Origin: Bacteroidales bacterium
GTDB taxonomy: Bacteria > Bacteroidota > Bacteroidia > Bacteroidales > ML635J-15
Assembly (NCBI GenBank): GCA_017994175.1
Contig: JAGOLH010000030.1
Coordinates: forward strand, 1 to 36,282
Length of the DNA: 36,282 bases
Direction: 5' to 3'
Positions 1 through 8,852 of this stretch are shown here, piece after piece. Position numbers and translations under genes: made by a program. Each line of letters starts with the position of its first letter. Position 1 is the stretch's first letter. A model generated the notes under the pieces. The model ran no database searches. It was not told the DNA's origin and was given only the letters and a program-made list of their open reading frames with translations.

Positions 1-514
1 CTTCAACGAGCCGTGCGTATTCCAGCAAATGATCGTAAAGTGAAGGGTTGTATATTTTTTGCCAAAACACATGGACATTGCCCGCAGAGTCCACGTCTGC
101 AATAGGGAAACGACAGGGAATAGAACCCTCACTGATAATTAATTCTTCTGTCCAAGTACTGAAATCCATAGAAGAACGGTAAGCCACCCTAGGGACAATA
201 TCATTGGTTTCATAAATCAGAAAAAACTTACAGCCGCGGCTAATAGCAAATGTGGGGTTTTTCCCGTTGCAAATTAACACTGGTTCGCTCCATGTCTCTG
301 TTTCACGGTTCAGAAAAAGTCCCTTTACCACCATATTTCCATCGAGGCTGTCGTGATATACCACATACACATTATCGAGTGTATCGCGAACAATTTTGCG
401 CTGGTTTTTATTGGCTGTAGCGTCAATACAATGGCTGGTAGCAATCTGGGTTTGCCCTTGCGTACAAACCGAAAACAACAGGCACATTGCCACGAAAGCG
501 AGTTGCTTCTTCAT
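1..514 (-). CDS. Secreted BNR/sialidase-like repeat protein, N-terminal part (runs off left edge)
   Basis: The minus-strand frame starts with ATG at 514 and stays open to base 1, so only about 171 N-terminal residues are present. It begins with a signal peptide: KK, a hydrophobic run and a probable cleavage after CTQGQ. The mature part contains short repeats ending in motifs such as TWSEPV, STWTEE and GNVHVFW, spaced like the blades of BNR/sialidase-type beta-propellers that read 'P.ia.D..GnvhvvW'. This is a family resemblance judged by eye; no catalytic residues can be placed because the rest is missing. It lies 41 nt downstream of the 556-2961 gene on the same strand, so the two are probably cotranscribed. 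A C-terminal T9SS sorting domain would be expected beyond the window but cannot be seen. Confidence 0.7.
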   Translation of the reverse strand, partial: MKKQLAFVAMCLLFSVCTQGQTQIATSHCIDATANKNQRKIVRDTLDNVYVVYHDSLDGNMVVKGLFLNRETETWSEPVLICNGKNPTFAISRGCKFFLIYETNDIVPRVAYRSSMDFSTWTEELIISEGSIPCRFPIADVDSAGNVHVFWQKIYNPSLYDHLLEYARLVE

Positions 515-555
515 AGACCTTTATATTTAGTTTTATACCCCATGAAATTACTTTC

Positions 556-2961
556 CTATTCTACAATTAATTTCCTTACACCAACCCCCCCGTCCGTTTC
601 CAGCTTCACCACATATACGCCCGCTTTCAGGTGTTCAATATTGATCTCGCCGCCGGCAAAATCGTTCAACGCAATCAAAACTTTTCCGTTCAGGTCGCAG
701 ATGCTCAGACTGGCCTTGGGGGTATCGAATTGAATGGATACGTTCCCTGAAGTTGGGTTGGGATATATCTCGAACTGTAATGGTGAAGCATTGCTGCCCA
801 TTCCGTAGAATCCGGGGTTGTTGGTGGCAATATTCGAAAAGATCATTACATCGTCTTTTGCCCCTGAGCAATCTGCCGTGGTATTAAAACCAAGTCGGTA
901 ATAGCAATATTCTGCTCCTTCGGGTAAGTTATCATCAGTAAACGTACCGACATCGTTATTCACCGATGTAAGCAATTCCAAGTGGTAAGGCGAAATGCCA
1001 CGGTATATTTCCGTTACCGAATAATCCAGCCCAAAGTACTCATTCCAAATTAGCTGACATATGCTTTCGTTAGGTGAGTTTACCTGAAGATACACACTGC
1101 GATGGTTGCTACTGAGAACTGTTTCTTCGGAGCAGTTGTTGATAAAAGAGATTTTATAATTTGACGATGCTGCCCATGGTTGTGCCGAATAATCGGTAAA
1201 CTGTGCTTGGGCATAATCGCATGCTGCAACTTGATGATATTCTCCATCTTCCTCACGGTAAATATATACGGAATCTAATGCAGCTTGAGGCATTCCCCAA
1301 CGAATGAGGTTGCCATACAACCCCGATGAAGTAACATAACAGATATGGGGTTCCGGAAGCGGGCAGCATTGCGGATCAAGTTTATCGAGGATAAATAAAA
1401 AAATGGTTGTATCGTAAGCACAACCCCAATTGTCGGTTATATGAAATACGTATGGAAATCCGCCACCAGTAAAGTTGGGGGTAAAACTTGTAGTATTTCC
1501 GGAGTTTCCATCCAGATAATAACCTGTCCAAAAAGAGTTGTCAATGCTTTGCGGCGACCACTGATTCTGCGGATATTCCGGTATTTCCAAGAAGTCGGTG
1601 TATTCCCCCTTAAGGTGGATGTTTGCCGAAAATATAAAGCCGTCATCTCCGCACCTATTGTCCATAATGATTAATTGCCATTCACCGTTTACCGGACAGC
1701 CATATAAATCGTCGAAGGTCTGCACCGGACGATAGCTACCCGCAGGAATATTCTGATACGAAGTGTTTTCGATGTCTTGAAGGGAAATGCTTGCCTCATC
1801 CGACCAGTAATAGGTCCATCCCACTCCGGGAACACAGTTGTCATCATCTGTCGGTATTCCGTAATTTTTCCCGCCACAGGTACTTTCATCAAAAATACGT
1901 ACGGTTTTACCACTCGGACACATAAGTAACATTTCTAAATCTCCTGCTGCACTGTGTTCCATTTTTACCTCTAAAGAGCTTAAATCATCGGGTTCCTGCA
2001 ATGTGGTTATGTTCGAACTGGTACTTACATAAAACGGGAAATGCTGATAATATTCATAACAACCATAAATACAATTATTTATTATATGGTCGTTATCGTT
2101 TGCAACCGCTGTAACAGGGGAAATATAGCCTGTAAGCTGAACTTCCTGCCCCTCGCAAGCAGCCTCCTCATGGCCCGTGATTTCGAAAATCGGATCGGGC
2201 GGAACTCTGACAAAGAGAACAGGCAGGTTGTTAGATTGACAAGTATTAAAATCGCTGCTTTTCAAGAGAATCATGTACACACCGGGATTGTCAAAAGGAA
2301 TAGCAATGTCAGTCAAATTCATTCCTGAATACTCATTGAATAGGTCGATTAGGAACATCGTGTCGTTATAAACCAACCATGTGTATTCTGTTGTCGTTGC
2401 GGATTGTGGGTAATTTCCGTTTTGCCCCGACTGAAAATTACTTTCAACAGAAACCTCAAGGGTTGAATTATGGCATACATCAATGTAACTCCCATTGGGC
2501 AATAATTGACCTGCTGCATCGAAAAGCGCATTTGTGTAAGCAATGCATTCGTATTTACATGAAATACCAATTGCAAAATCAGCATCATAAGAATATGTGG
2601 AGACCCATTCAATTGTAATACAATTACCCGTTGATATAAACGATCTGTTTTCTTCGACCGGTGCATAATTCGATTGCAGCGGTGGAGAGTTCGTGTCGGG
2701 TCCGTCGTATATTCTCAACGTATCAAACATATAAATATCTATCATTTCGATATTTATCAATACATGCGAATTGGCTTGCCCCGAATAAATTGTTTTAATG
2801 AAATGCTCTCCAGGCTGGCATGAATTATTAGCCCCTCCCGAATCGTATAAGGTTCCAGAACAGGTTGTAATGATTGAATTTTCGCTCATTAGATATGTTT
2901 GTGCAAAAATAGGCGTACATCCTATAATTGATAATAAAATAGAAAATACCCGAGTTTTCAT
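556..2961 (-). CDS. T9SS cargo protein with CUB-like and P (proprotein convertase-type) domains, type A sorting domain
   Basis: A secreted protein of about 801 residues. I start it at the ATG at 2961 (MKTRVF) rather than the in-frame ATG at 2970, because it gives a standard signal peptide ending at IFAQ. In order it shows: a CUB-like domain at residues ~25-140 (motif LRIYDGPD); a PKD/Ig-like region to ~300; a P/Homo B-like domain at ~325-450 (SLEVKMEH, GDLEMLLMCPSG, GEWQLIIMDN); a fibronectin-like region; and at ~725-801 a T9SS type A C-terminal domain (FEIYPNPTSG, then GKVL, then LKAGVYVVKLE, ending KLIVE). P domains normally follow a subtilisin-like protease, but no protease domain is present. 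It is probably an adhesin or carbohydrate-binding surface protein released or anchored by T9SS. It shares an operon with the gene at 1-514. Confidence 0.85.
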   Translation of the reverse strand: MKTRVFSILLSIIGCTPIFAQTYLMSENSIITTCSGTLYDSGGANNSCQPGEHFIKTIYSGQANSHVLINIEMIDIYMFDTLRIYDGPDTNSPPLQSNYAPVEENRSFISTGNCITIEWVSTYSYDADFAIGISCKYECIAYTNALFDAAGQLLPNGSYIDVCHNSTLEVSVESNFQSGQNGNYPQSATTTEYTWLVYNDTMFLIDLFNEYSGMNLTDIAIPFDNPGVYMILLKSSDFNTCQSNNLPVLFVRVPPDPIFEITGHEEAACEGQEVQLTGYISPVTAVANDNDHIINNCIYGCYEYYQHFPFYVSTSSNITTLQEPDDLSSLEVKMEHSAAGDLEMLLMCPSGKTVRIFDESTCGGKNYGIPTDDDNCVPGVGWTYYWSDEASISLQDIENTSYQNIPAGSYRPVQTFDDLYGCPVNGEWQLIIMDNRCGDDGFIFSANIHLKGEYTDFLEIPEYPQNQWSPQSIDNSFWTGYYLDGNSGNTTSFTPNFTGGGFPYVFHITDNWGCAYDTTIFLFILDKLDPQCCPLPEPHICYVTSSGLYGNLIRWGMPQAALDSVYIYREEDGEYHQVAACDYAQAQFTDYSAQPWAASSNYKISFINNCSEETVLSSNHRSVYLQVNSPNESICQLIWNEYFGLDYSVTEIYRGISPYHLELLTSVNNDVGTFTDDNLPEGAEYCYYRLGFNTTADCSGAKDDVMIFSNIATNNPGFYGMGSNASPLQFEIYPNPTSGNVSIQFDTPKASLSICDLNGKVLIALNDFAGGEINIEHLKAGVYVVKLETDGGVGVRKLIVE

Positions 2962-3113
2962 ATGCACCATTTATGCTAATAAATATAAAAGAGAACTATT
3001 AAAAAGACACATAAATATACGATTTAGTTGCATTGCGATTACAAAAAGTTTAAATATTTATCTGAAGCAAACAAACTTTCTTGTTTCGCAGAGGGTAGTA
3101 TGGCATGAAATAA

Positions 3114-3146
3114 TTGTAATAAATCGCAAAATTTATGTTAAGTTTG
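3114..3146 (+). promoter_or_regulatory. Bacteroidota-type promoter for the lamin-tail protein
   Basis: TTG at 3114-3116 and TAAGTTTG at 3139-3146, a full match to TAnnTTTG, are separated by 22 nt. The predicted transcription start near 3152 leaves a leader of about 14 nt before the ATG at 3166. The spacing is at the long end of the usual range. Confidence 0.5.
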
Positions 3147-3165
3147 TTGAAATAAAATAGTTACA

Positions 3166-6100
3166 ATGTTCCGTATTTTACTTTTGCCGTTGTGCCTCAT
3201 CCCTTCGTTGCTGATGGCGCAATTTACCGATGATTTTTCTGACGGAAATTTTTCTGCCAATCCAGAATGGACAGGTAATACCGATAAATTTCAGATTGAT
3301 GCTTCAAACCGGTTGCAGCTTAACGAAATTGAATATACCGGCTCAGCATATTTATCAACAGCTTCTCAGGCAGTGAACGAAGCTTCGTGGGAATTCCTGC
3401 TGCAATTCGATTTTAATCCGTCGTCGTCGAATTATGCCAGAATTTATACAATTAGCTCAGGTAGTGATTTTACCGGCAGCCTGAACGGGTACTTTATAAG
3501 GGTTGGATATACCGACGATGATATAAGCTTTTTCAGACAGGATGGTGCTGCGGCTAGCTTATTGATTGATGGAACGAATGGCCGGTTAAACAGCGATGCT
3601 GTAACAGTGAGAATACGCCTCGAACGAGATGGGCTGGGAAACTGGAGCCTTTTCAGCGATACATTGGGGGGCACAAATTATTATGCCGAAGGAGTTTGCT
3701 TCGATAACACCTACAATGCAAGCAATTATTTTGGTGTGCGCTGTACGTTTACTACTACGCGAAAAGATAAATTTTTCTTCGACGATTTTGTGGTAACCGG
3801 AACTCCTTATACCGACAATGATCCACCGGTATTTCAATCGGTTACGGTAATCTCCGAAAATTCAGTGCGGGTGGTTTTCAACGAAGATCTTTCTCAAGAA
3901 ACAGCGCTGCAATTCGCTAATTATTCTGTTGACCACGAAATCGGGAACCCCGTGTCCGCTTCATTTTTCAATGATAATCACGCGATTGTGGATCTTGGTT
4001 TTGCAAATGATTTTATATCGGGAACAGAATATACGTTGCAATATTCCGGAGTTGAAGATGTTGCAGGAAATGTAGTGGTTTCAGGGAGTGGAACTTTTAT
4101 ATACCTGATTACTCAACCCGGCATGGTGGTAATTAACGAAATCATGGCCGACCCCAATCCGGTTGTAGACCTCCCCGAGGCTGAGTATATCGAGATTTAC
4201 AATACGTTGCAAGTGCCTGTAAATTTAACAGGATGGAGGCTGATAGTCAACAATTACGTCAGAACATTCCCTGCGGTTGAAATAGGCCCTGAATCGTATC
4301 TGCTGCTGTGTAGCACTACCAATGTTGAATTGTTTGGAACTGAAATACCGGTTGCTGGAATTTCTTCGTTTCCTGCTATCCCCAACGATGGAGCCACCCT
4401 GAAACTTTTCGATGCCGACAGTGTTGAAGTGAATCAGGTTACCTATGATGTAACATGGTATCACGATGCAACCAAAGATGATGGCGGATGGTCGCTCGAA
4501 AAGATAGACCCACTTAATAACTGCAGCGGTGCAACGAATTGGATTGCATCGGAAGACCCCTCTGGCGGAACACCCGGATTTATTAACTCGGTGAATGCGG
4601 TGAACACCGATAACACTCCACCAGAGGTTGCGATGGTACAACTTTCGGGGACAACCGAAATCGTGATAAACTTTTCGGAACCCGTCGATTCCATTACTGC
4701 AACCGATCCTCAAAACTACATGATAAGCCATGGTTACGACTCTCCCGATAATGTTGAAACGGATGCAACCGACCCTGCTGTCGTTCATCTTTTTGTGCAG
4801 ACTGCTTTCAGCGAGGGCATAGTGTATTCTGTCAGTATAGAAGGAATCTCTGACCTCTGCGGTAATACAATGCTTCCTTCGCAACACGATTTCAGTATTT
4901 ACACGCCGGCTGTAAACGATATCGTCATCAACGAAATTATGGCCGATCCAACACCTGTGGTAGGCACTCCGGAAGCAGAATATATTGAATTCTACAATAC
5001 AACCGAAAATCCCGTGACTCTGACCGGTTGGTCGCTGGTTGTGGGAACTTATATCAGGCCTATTCCTGCTGCACAGGTTGAAGCGCACGGTTATATTGTT
5101 CTTTGCAGCACGGGAAATACCAATCTTTTTAATACGGGTGTTAATGTTGTAGGAATAGCGTCTTTCCCTGCAGTACCCAATAGTGGGCAAACGCTGAAAA
5201 TTCTTGACCCGAACGGAAACAATATTAACATTGTAAGCTATCAGGATACCTGGTATCAGGATCCTTCAAAGGATGACGGTGGCTGGTCGCTCGAGAAAAT
5301 TGATCCATTGAATAATTGCGTTGAAATGGCGAATTGGCGGGCATCGGTTAACCCTTTGGGCGGAACTCCGGGTGCAATAAATTCAGTTTATGCTTCAAAT
5401 CCCGATAACACACCGCCTCACATACAAGCGCTGCAAGTGATAAACAACGCAGAATTGCTTCTTGAGTTTTCCGAAAAAGTGGACAGCAATACAATACTGA
5501 TTTCAAATTTTTTGGTTGAGCAATTATCGGTTCATCCAACGCAAGTCTTACTCAATTCAGATAGTAAAACGGTAAGCCTGACTTTTGCCGATCCGTTCGA
5601 AGAAAACACCATATATACCCTTGAAGTGAGTAATGTGGCAGATTTATGTGGGAATGCGATGGAAACAGTTTTCTCCGAGTTTAATATTTACTTCCCTGTA
5701 GTCAACGATATTGTGATTAACGAAATCATGGCAGACCCTTCACCAGTAGTTGGTCTTCCGGAAGCTGAGTACATCGAAATATACAATACTACCGCAAATG
5801 TGATTACTCTTACAGGCTGGAAGTTGATTGTGGGGAATTACGTAAAAGAATTTCCTTCTGCGCAAATTGGGGCAAACGGTTATATGGTTCTTTGCAGCCC
5901 GGCAAATGCTGTATTATTTGAATCCGGAATAAATACCCTTGGAATCACTTCTTTCCCTGCATTGCCAAACGATGGTAAAACCGTTAAAATACTGGATGCC
6001 GATAGCGTCGAAATAAATCAGGTCAGCTACGACATTTCCTGGTATCAGAATTCCGACAAAATCGAAGGGGGTTGGTCGCTCGAGAAAATCGACCCACTGA

Positions 6101-8145
6101 ACCATTGCGGAGGTATGAGTAACTGGATTTCCTCTGTTGCAGAAATCGGTGGCACCCCGGGTGCAGTCAACTCGGTGATGGCCGAAAACCCTGATAGTTC
6201 ACCACCTACGGTAGTTTCTGTTCAGGCTCTTACAGGCAACGAACTATTGGTAACATTTTCAGAATTTACCGATACGATTTTAGCTGTTAATCCAGCAAAC
6301 TATCAAATATCGCCCGACTACAACAACCCCGAATATGTGTATGTCGACCCCAACGATTTAAGACAAGTACATATTTTTGTACCCTATTCTTTCACCGAAA
6401 TTGTTGTATATACGCTTACTATCAGCAATATATCCGACTTGTGCGGGAATGTTATGGCCACCTCAAACATTAACTTCAGCATTTATAACCCACAACCATA
6501 CGATGTGCTAATTTCCGAAATTATGGCGGATCCCGACCCTGTGGTTGGACTTCCAAATGCCGAATATATTGAATTACATAACGTTACCGATATGCCCGTT
6601 AACTTGGCAGGGTGGAAGCTATTCTCCGGAAGCTCCTCATGTGTTTTGCCTGCTTACACAATACAGGCGGGTGCTTACATTACCATTTGTCACACAAACA
6701 ACAGCCTGCTTTTTGCACAGTACAGCAATGTACTCGGGGTTTCGGGATTTCCCGCCCTGCCCAATTCAGGAGCAGTTCTTTCTCTGGTTACCGACAATAA
6801 CATGAATATTCACGCTGTTGAATATTCCGATATCTGGTACAACGATAATTTCAAGAAAGCCGGGGGGTGGTCGCTCGAAATGATAGACCCTTCCAACCCC
6901 TGCGAGGGAGAAGATAACTGGATTGCCAGTACCAGCAACAGAGGAGGCACACCATCGGAAATGAATTCAGTAATTGCTGAAAACATTGATGTAACAGACC
7001 CGTTCGCCGAAAGTGCCGAAATTGTGAATGCCGACACCGTTAGGGTATATTTTAGCGAAACCATGCGTATTTCGTCGGTGTTGCCCGTTCTGAATTACTT
7101 GGTCGATCATAGTGTGGGTAACCCTGTTTGGGTGTACCCCGAACCTCCATTGTTCAACTCAGTGCTACTGAAATTTAATACTGTCTTTGAACCCGGGGTT
7201 GTATATCAGCTACAGTTTGCCGATACCTTGCGCGATTGCAGAGGAAACGACATTGTTCAGACTTTTGAAGTGCTTTTTGGTATTGCCGACTCTATTGGGC
7301 AAGGCGACCTTGTTATTAACGAAATCCTGTTTAATCCCTATCCTGATGGATACGATTTTGTAGAATTCTACAACAACTCAGGGAAGCTTCTCGATTTACG
7401 TAATGTATGGCTATCGCAGCGAGATGACTCAGGAAATCCGGGTGAGCCTGACAGGGCAAGCGAACGAAGCCATGTAATCTTGCCCGACGATTATATAGTA
7501 ATTACCGATAATCCGGCAGATATTGCAACAAGATATTACGTGCCTTCACCCCAGAAAATTATTTATTCCGATAATATGCCCTCCTTACCCGATAGTGATG
7601 GAAACCTGATTGTGTTTGACCGTGCAATGAATATTATCGACGAGTTCAGCTATGACGCCGACATGCATTTTGAACTGCTTGCCGACGACGATGGGGTTTC
7701 GCTGGAGCGCATCGATTTTGTAGAACCTACGCAAGCTGCATCTAATTGGCATTCCGCGTCCGGCGATGTGGGTTATGCAACACCTGGATATCAAAACAGT
7801 CAGTACCGCCCTTCTTCGGTTGATGCAATTAACAGCCTTGTACCCGATCCCAGGGTGTTTTCACCCGATAATGATGGCTACAACGACCGGTTGAATATTC
7901 TGTATCAGTTCGAAAATGCAGGTACAGTCGCCACAATAGCAATATACGACTCCAGAGGCAGGTTCATTACCTTTCTGGCAAAGAATGAAAGCCTTTCAGC
8001 TGAAGGTGTATTATTTTGGGATGGCCTTGATACCAGAAATCAGATTTGCTCTGTTGGTATCTACATTATCTATGCTGAAATGTACGATGAAACCGGCAGA
8101 ACATGGAACGAAAAAATGACGTGTGTACTGAGTATTAAGAAATAA
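3166..8145 (+). CDS. Giant secreted lamin-tail-domain (LTD) repeat protein with Ig-like modules and FlgD/T9SS-type C-terminus
   Basis: A 1659-residue exported protein with signal peptide MFRILLLPLCLIPSLLMAQ. Residues ~20-215 look like a jelly-roll/LamG-type domain (FSDGNFSANPEW). Five LTD modules follow, starting near residues 320, 585, 848, 1113 and 1381. The first four share (V/L)I(N/S)EIMADP.PVV..P.AEYIE and end with GGWSLE(K/M)IDP.N.C, then GGTP; the fifth is shorter and diverged (INEILFNPYPDG). Each LTD is preceded by an SbsA-type Ig-like domain with motifs like TPP and LCGN. The C-terminus from ~1560 (FSPDNDGYND, FWDGLD, GIYIIYAE) resembles FlgD Ig-like or gliding-associated C-terminal domains, so T9SS (type B-like) export is likely. 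LTD proteins are often linked to surface attachment or extracellular nucleases, but no nuclease domain is present. It is probably structural or adhesive. The period is about 264 residues (~792 bp). Confidence 0.88.
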   Translation: MFRILLLPLCLIPSLLMAQFTDDFSDGNFSANPEWTGNTDKFQIDASNRLQLNEIEYTGSAYLSTASQAVNEASWEFLLQFDFNPSSSNYARIYTISSGSDFTGSLNGYFIRVGYTDDDISFFRQDGAAASLLIDGTNGRLNSDAVTVRIRLERDGLGNWSLFSDTLGGTNYYAEGVCFDNTYNASNYFGVRCTFTTTRKDKFFFDDFVVTGTPYTDNDPPVFQSVTVISENSVRVVFNEDLSQETALQFANYSVDHEIGNPVSASFFNDNHAIVDLGFANDFISGTEYTLQYSGVEDVAGNVVVSGSGTFIYLITQPGMVVINEIMADPNPVVDLPEAEYIEIYNTLQVPVNLTGWRLIVNNYVRTFPAVEIGPESYLLLCSTTNVELFGTEIPVAGISSFPAIPNDGATLKLFDADSVEVNQVTYDVTWYHDATKDDGGWSLEKIDPLNNCSGATNWIASEDPSGGTPGFINSVNAVNTDNTPPEVAMVQLSGTTEIVINFSEPVDSITATDPQNYMISHGYDSPDNVETDATDPAVVHLFVQTAFSEGIVYSVSIEGISDLCGNTMLPSQHDFSIYTPAVNDIVINEIMADPTPVVGTPEAEYIEFYNTTENPVTLTGWSLVVGTYIRPIPAAQVEAHGYIVLCSTGNTNLFNTGVNVVGIASFPAVPNSGQTLKILDPNGNNINIVSYQDTWYQDPSKDDGGWSLEKIDPLNNCVEMANWRASVNPLGGTPGAINSVYASNPDNTPPHIQALQVINNAELLLEFSEKVDSNTILISNFLVEQLSVHPTQVLLNSDSKTVSLTFADPFEENTIYTLEVSNVADLCGNAMETVFSEFNIYFPVVNDIVINEIMADPSPVVGLPEAEYIEIYNTTANVITLTGWKLIVGNYVKEFPSAQIGANGYMVLCSPANAVLFESGINTLGITSFPALPNDGKTVKILDADSVEINQVSYDISWYQNSDKIEGGWSLEKIDPLNHCGGMSNWISSVAEIGGTPGAVNSVMAENPDSSPPTVVSVQALTGNELLVTFSEFTDTILAVNPANYQISPDYNNPEYVYVDPNDLRQVHIFVPYSFTEIVVYTLTISNISDLCGNVMATSNINFSIYNPQPYDVLISEIMADPDPVVGLPNAEYIELHNVTDMPVNLAGWKLFSGSSSCVLPAYTIQAGAYITICHTNNSLLFAQYSNVLGVSGFPALPNSGAVLSLVTDNNMNIHAVEYSDIWYNDNFKKAGGWSLEMIDPSNPCEGEDNWIASTSNRGGTPSEMNSVIAENIDVTDPFAESAEIVNADTVRVYFSETMRISSVLPVLNYLVDHSVGNPVWVYPEPPLFNSVLLKFNTVFEPGVVYQLQFADTLRDCRGNDIVQTFEVLFGIADSIGQGDLVINEILFNPYPDGYDFVEFYNNSGKLLDLRNVWLSQRDDSGNPGEPDRASERSHVILPDDYIVITDNPADIATRYYVPSPQKIIYSDNMPSLPDSDGNLIVFDRAMNIIDEFSYDADMHFELLADDDGVSLERIDFVEPTQAASNWHSASGDVGYATPGYQNSQYRPSSVDAINSLVPDPRVFSPDNDGYNDRLNILYQFENAGTVATIAIYDSRGRFITFLAKNESLSAEGVLFWDGLDTRNQICSVGIYIIYAEMYDETGRTWNEKMTCVLSIKK

Positions 8146-8210
8146 AAAGGATCTTGATATAACTTTTAATAAAAGACAACGGGTTTTTAAGGTCTTAATC
8201 CGATATATGG

Positions 8211-8233
8211 GAAGAAGCGGAAATAGCTTCTTC
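8211..8233. terminator. Perfect 8-bp hairpin downstream of the LTD gene, possible terminator
   Basis: GAAGAAGC at 8211-8218 and GCTTCTTC at 8226-8233 are perfect inverted copies around a 7-nt loop, 65 nt after the stop of the LTD gene. No T-run follows, so intrinsic termination is only one possibility; an RNA 3'-end stabilising hairpin is another. Confidence 0.35.
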
Positions 8234-8417
8234 AGTTATAACAACCATGTTTTTCAATTGATAATACTTGTCTTTTTAGAGATTGTTGAAGTAATATGGA
8301 GGAAGTGATTACAAATTCTTGGAAATGGTACCGCCGGTTTTTTCTTTTCGAAGTCAACGACCCAAAAGTTTTAAGGAAATCTCTTTAATTACCCACGTTA
8401 AAAAAACAATTAAAATA

Positions 8418-8449
8418 TTTGCTTTATGTATATGTTTGATATAAATTTG
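8418..8449 (+). promoter_or_regulatory. Bacteroidota-type promoter for the acidic lipoprotein gene
   Basis: TTTG at 8418-8421, a 20-nt spacer and TAAATTTG at 8442-8449 match TTTG-N19-21-TAnnTTTG exactly. A second box, TATATTTG, lies at 8453-8460. The leader to the ATG at 8540 would be about 80-85 nt, long enough for regulation, but no riboswitch class is recognised in it. Confidence 0.6.
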
Positions 8450-8539
8450 TATTATATTTGAAAAATATAAAGGATGTCAGGAAACATTTTTGTTAAGCTT
8501 CTATAAAGAAACCTATTATTAACTAAACAATACGCTACT

Positions 8540-8761
8540 ATGAAAACAAAGACACAACCGGTAATTGAGAAACTGCGCTCACTGTTTTTTGGAGCAATGC
8601 TGATTGGCTTAACGCTTGGCTTTTCTGCTTGCGAAGATTACACGTACGACGATGACGATGACGATGATGAAGACGTAATCCAAATTAACGTTAACGAAAA
8701 CGAAAAGAGCTTTGAAATGGATAGCCTGAATAACATCGATTTGAACAAGCCTGAAGAATAA
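8540..8761 (+). CDS. Small, highly acidic lipoprotein
   Basis: A 73-residue protein with a charged N-terminus, a hydrophobic stretch and a lipobox-like FSAC with lipid-acceptor Cys31, so it is a candidate envelope lipoprotein. The mature part (about 43 residues) starts EDYTY, followed by an uninterrupted run of Asp/Glu at residues ~37-45, and is acidic throughout. In Bacteroidota an acidic stretch right after the cysteine can act as a surface-export signal for lipoproteins (established in Capnocytophaga and Flavobacterium), so display on the cell surface is plausible but inferred. The Asp run is encoded by a GACGAT hexamer repeat. The gene has its own good promoter and lies 91 nt upstream of the TPR-CHAT gene on the same strand. 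I do not recognise a family. The -3 residue of the lipobox is Phe, which is less usual. Confidence 0.7.
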   Translation: MKTKTQPVIEKLRSLFFGAMLIGLTLGFSACEDYTYDDDDDDDEDVIQINVNENEKSFEMDSLNNIDLNKPEE

Positions 8762-8778
8762 AACTCATTTTTTTGTGT

Positions 8779-8786
8779 TATATTTG
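8779..8786 (+). promoter_or_regulatory. Possible -7 box upstream of TPR-CHAT gene
   Basis: TATATTTG at 8779-8786 matches TAnnTTTG, but no TTG lies at a suitable distance upstream. It could add a second start site for the TPR-CHAT gene, or be a chance match in AT-rich DNA. Confidence 0.3.
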
Positions 8787-8852
8787 TAAGAGCATAAATT
8801 TTTTGAAGTGATTGCAGTAGATTAAATGCTGCAATTACTTTATTCGTAACAT

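Larger units (their letters stand above)
8146..8539. other. 394-nt intergenic region, no gene seen
   Basis: No open frame with protein-like composition is visible. It contains an inverted repeat at 8211-8233 and, at its right end, a good Bacteroidota promoter for the small lipoprotein gene (8418-8449, with a second -7-like box at 8453-8460). The rest is AT-rich and featureless to me. Confidence 0.5.

Noticed and set aside
353-733. Plus-strand open frame of 126 codons
   Set aside because: It overlaps the start of the left-edge minus-strand gene and the end of the CUB/P-domain gene, both of which have clear signal peptide or sorting-domain evidence.
4225-5190. Long open frame (321 codons) on the minus strand opposite the LTD gene
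   Set aside because: It lies wholly antisense to the repeated LTD coding region, has no domain-like pattern, and its length follows from the composition of the plus-strand codons.
3166-8145. The ~792-bp internal repeats as a mobile or tandem DNA repeat element
   Set aside because: Similarity follows protein domains (LTD + Ig-like) and stays in frame with normal codon drift, so it is intragenic domain duplication.
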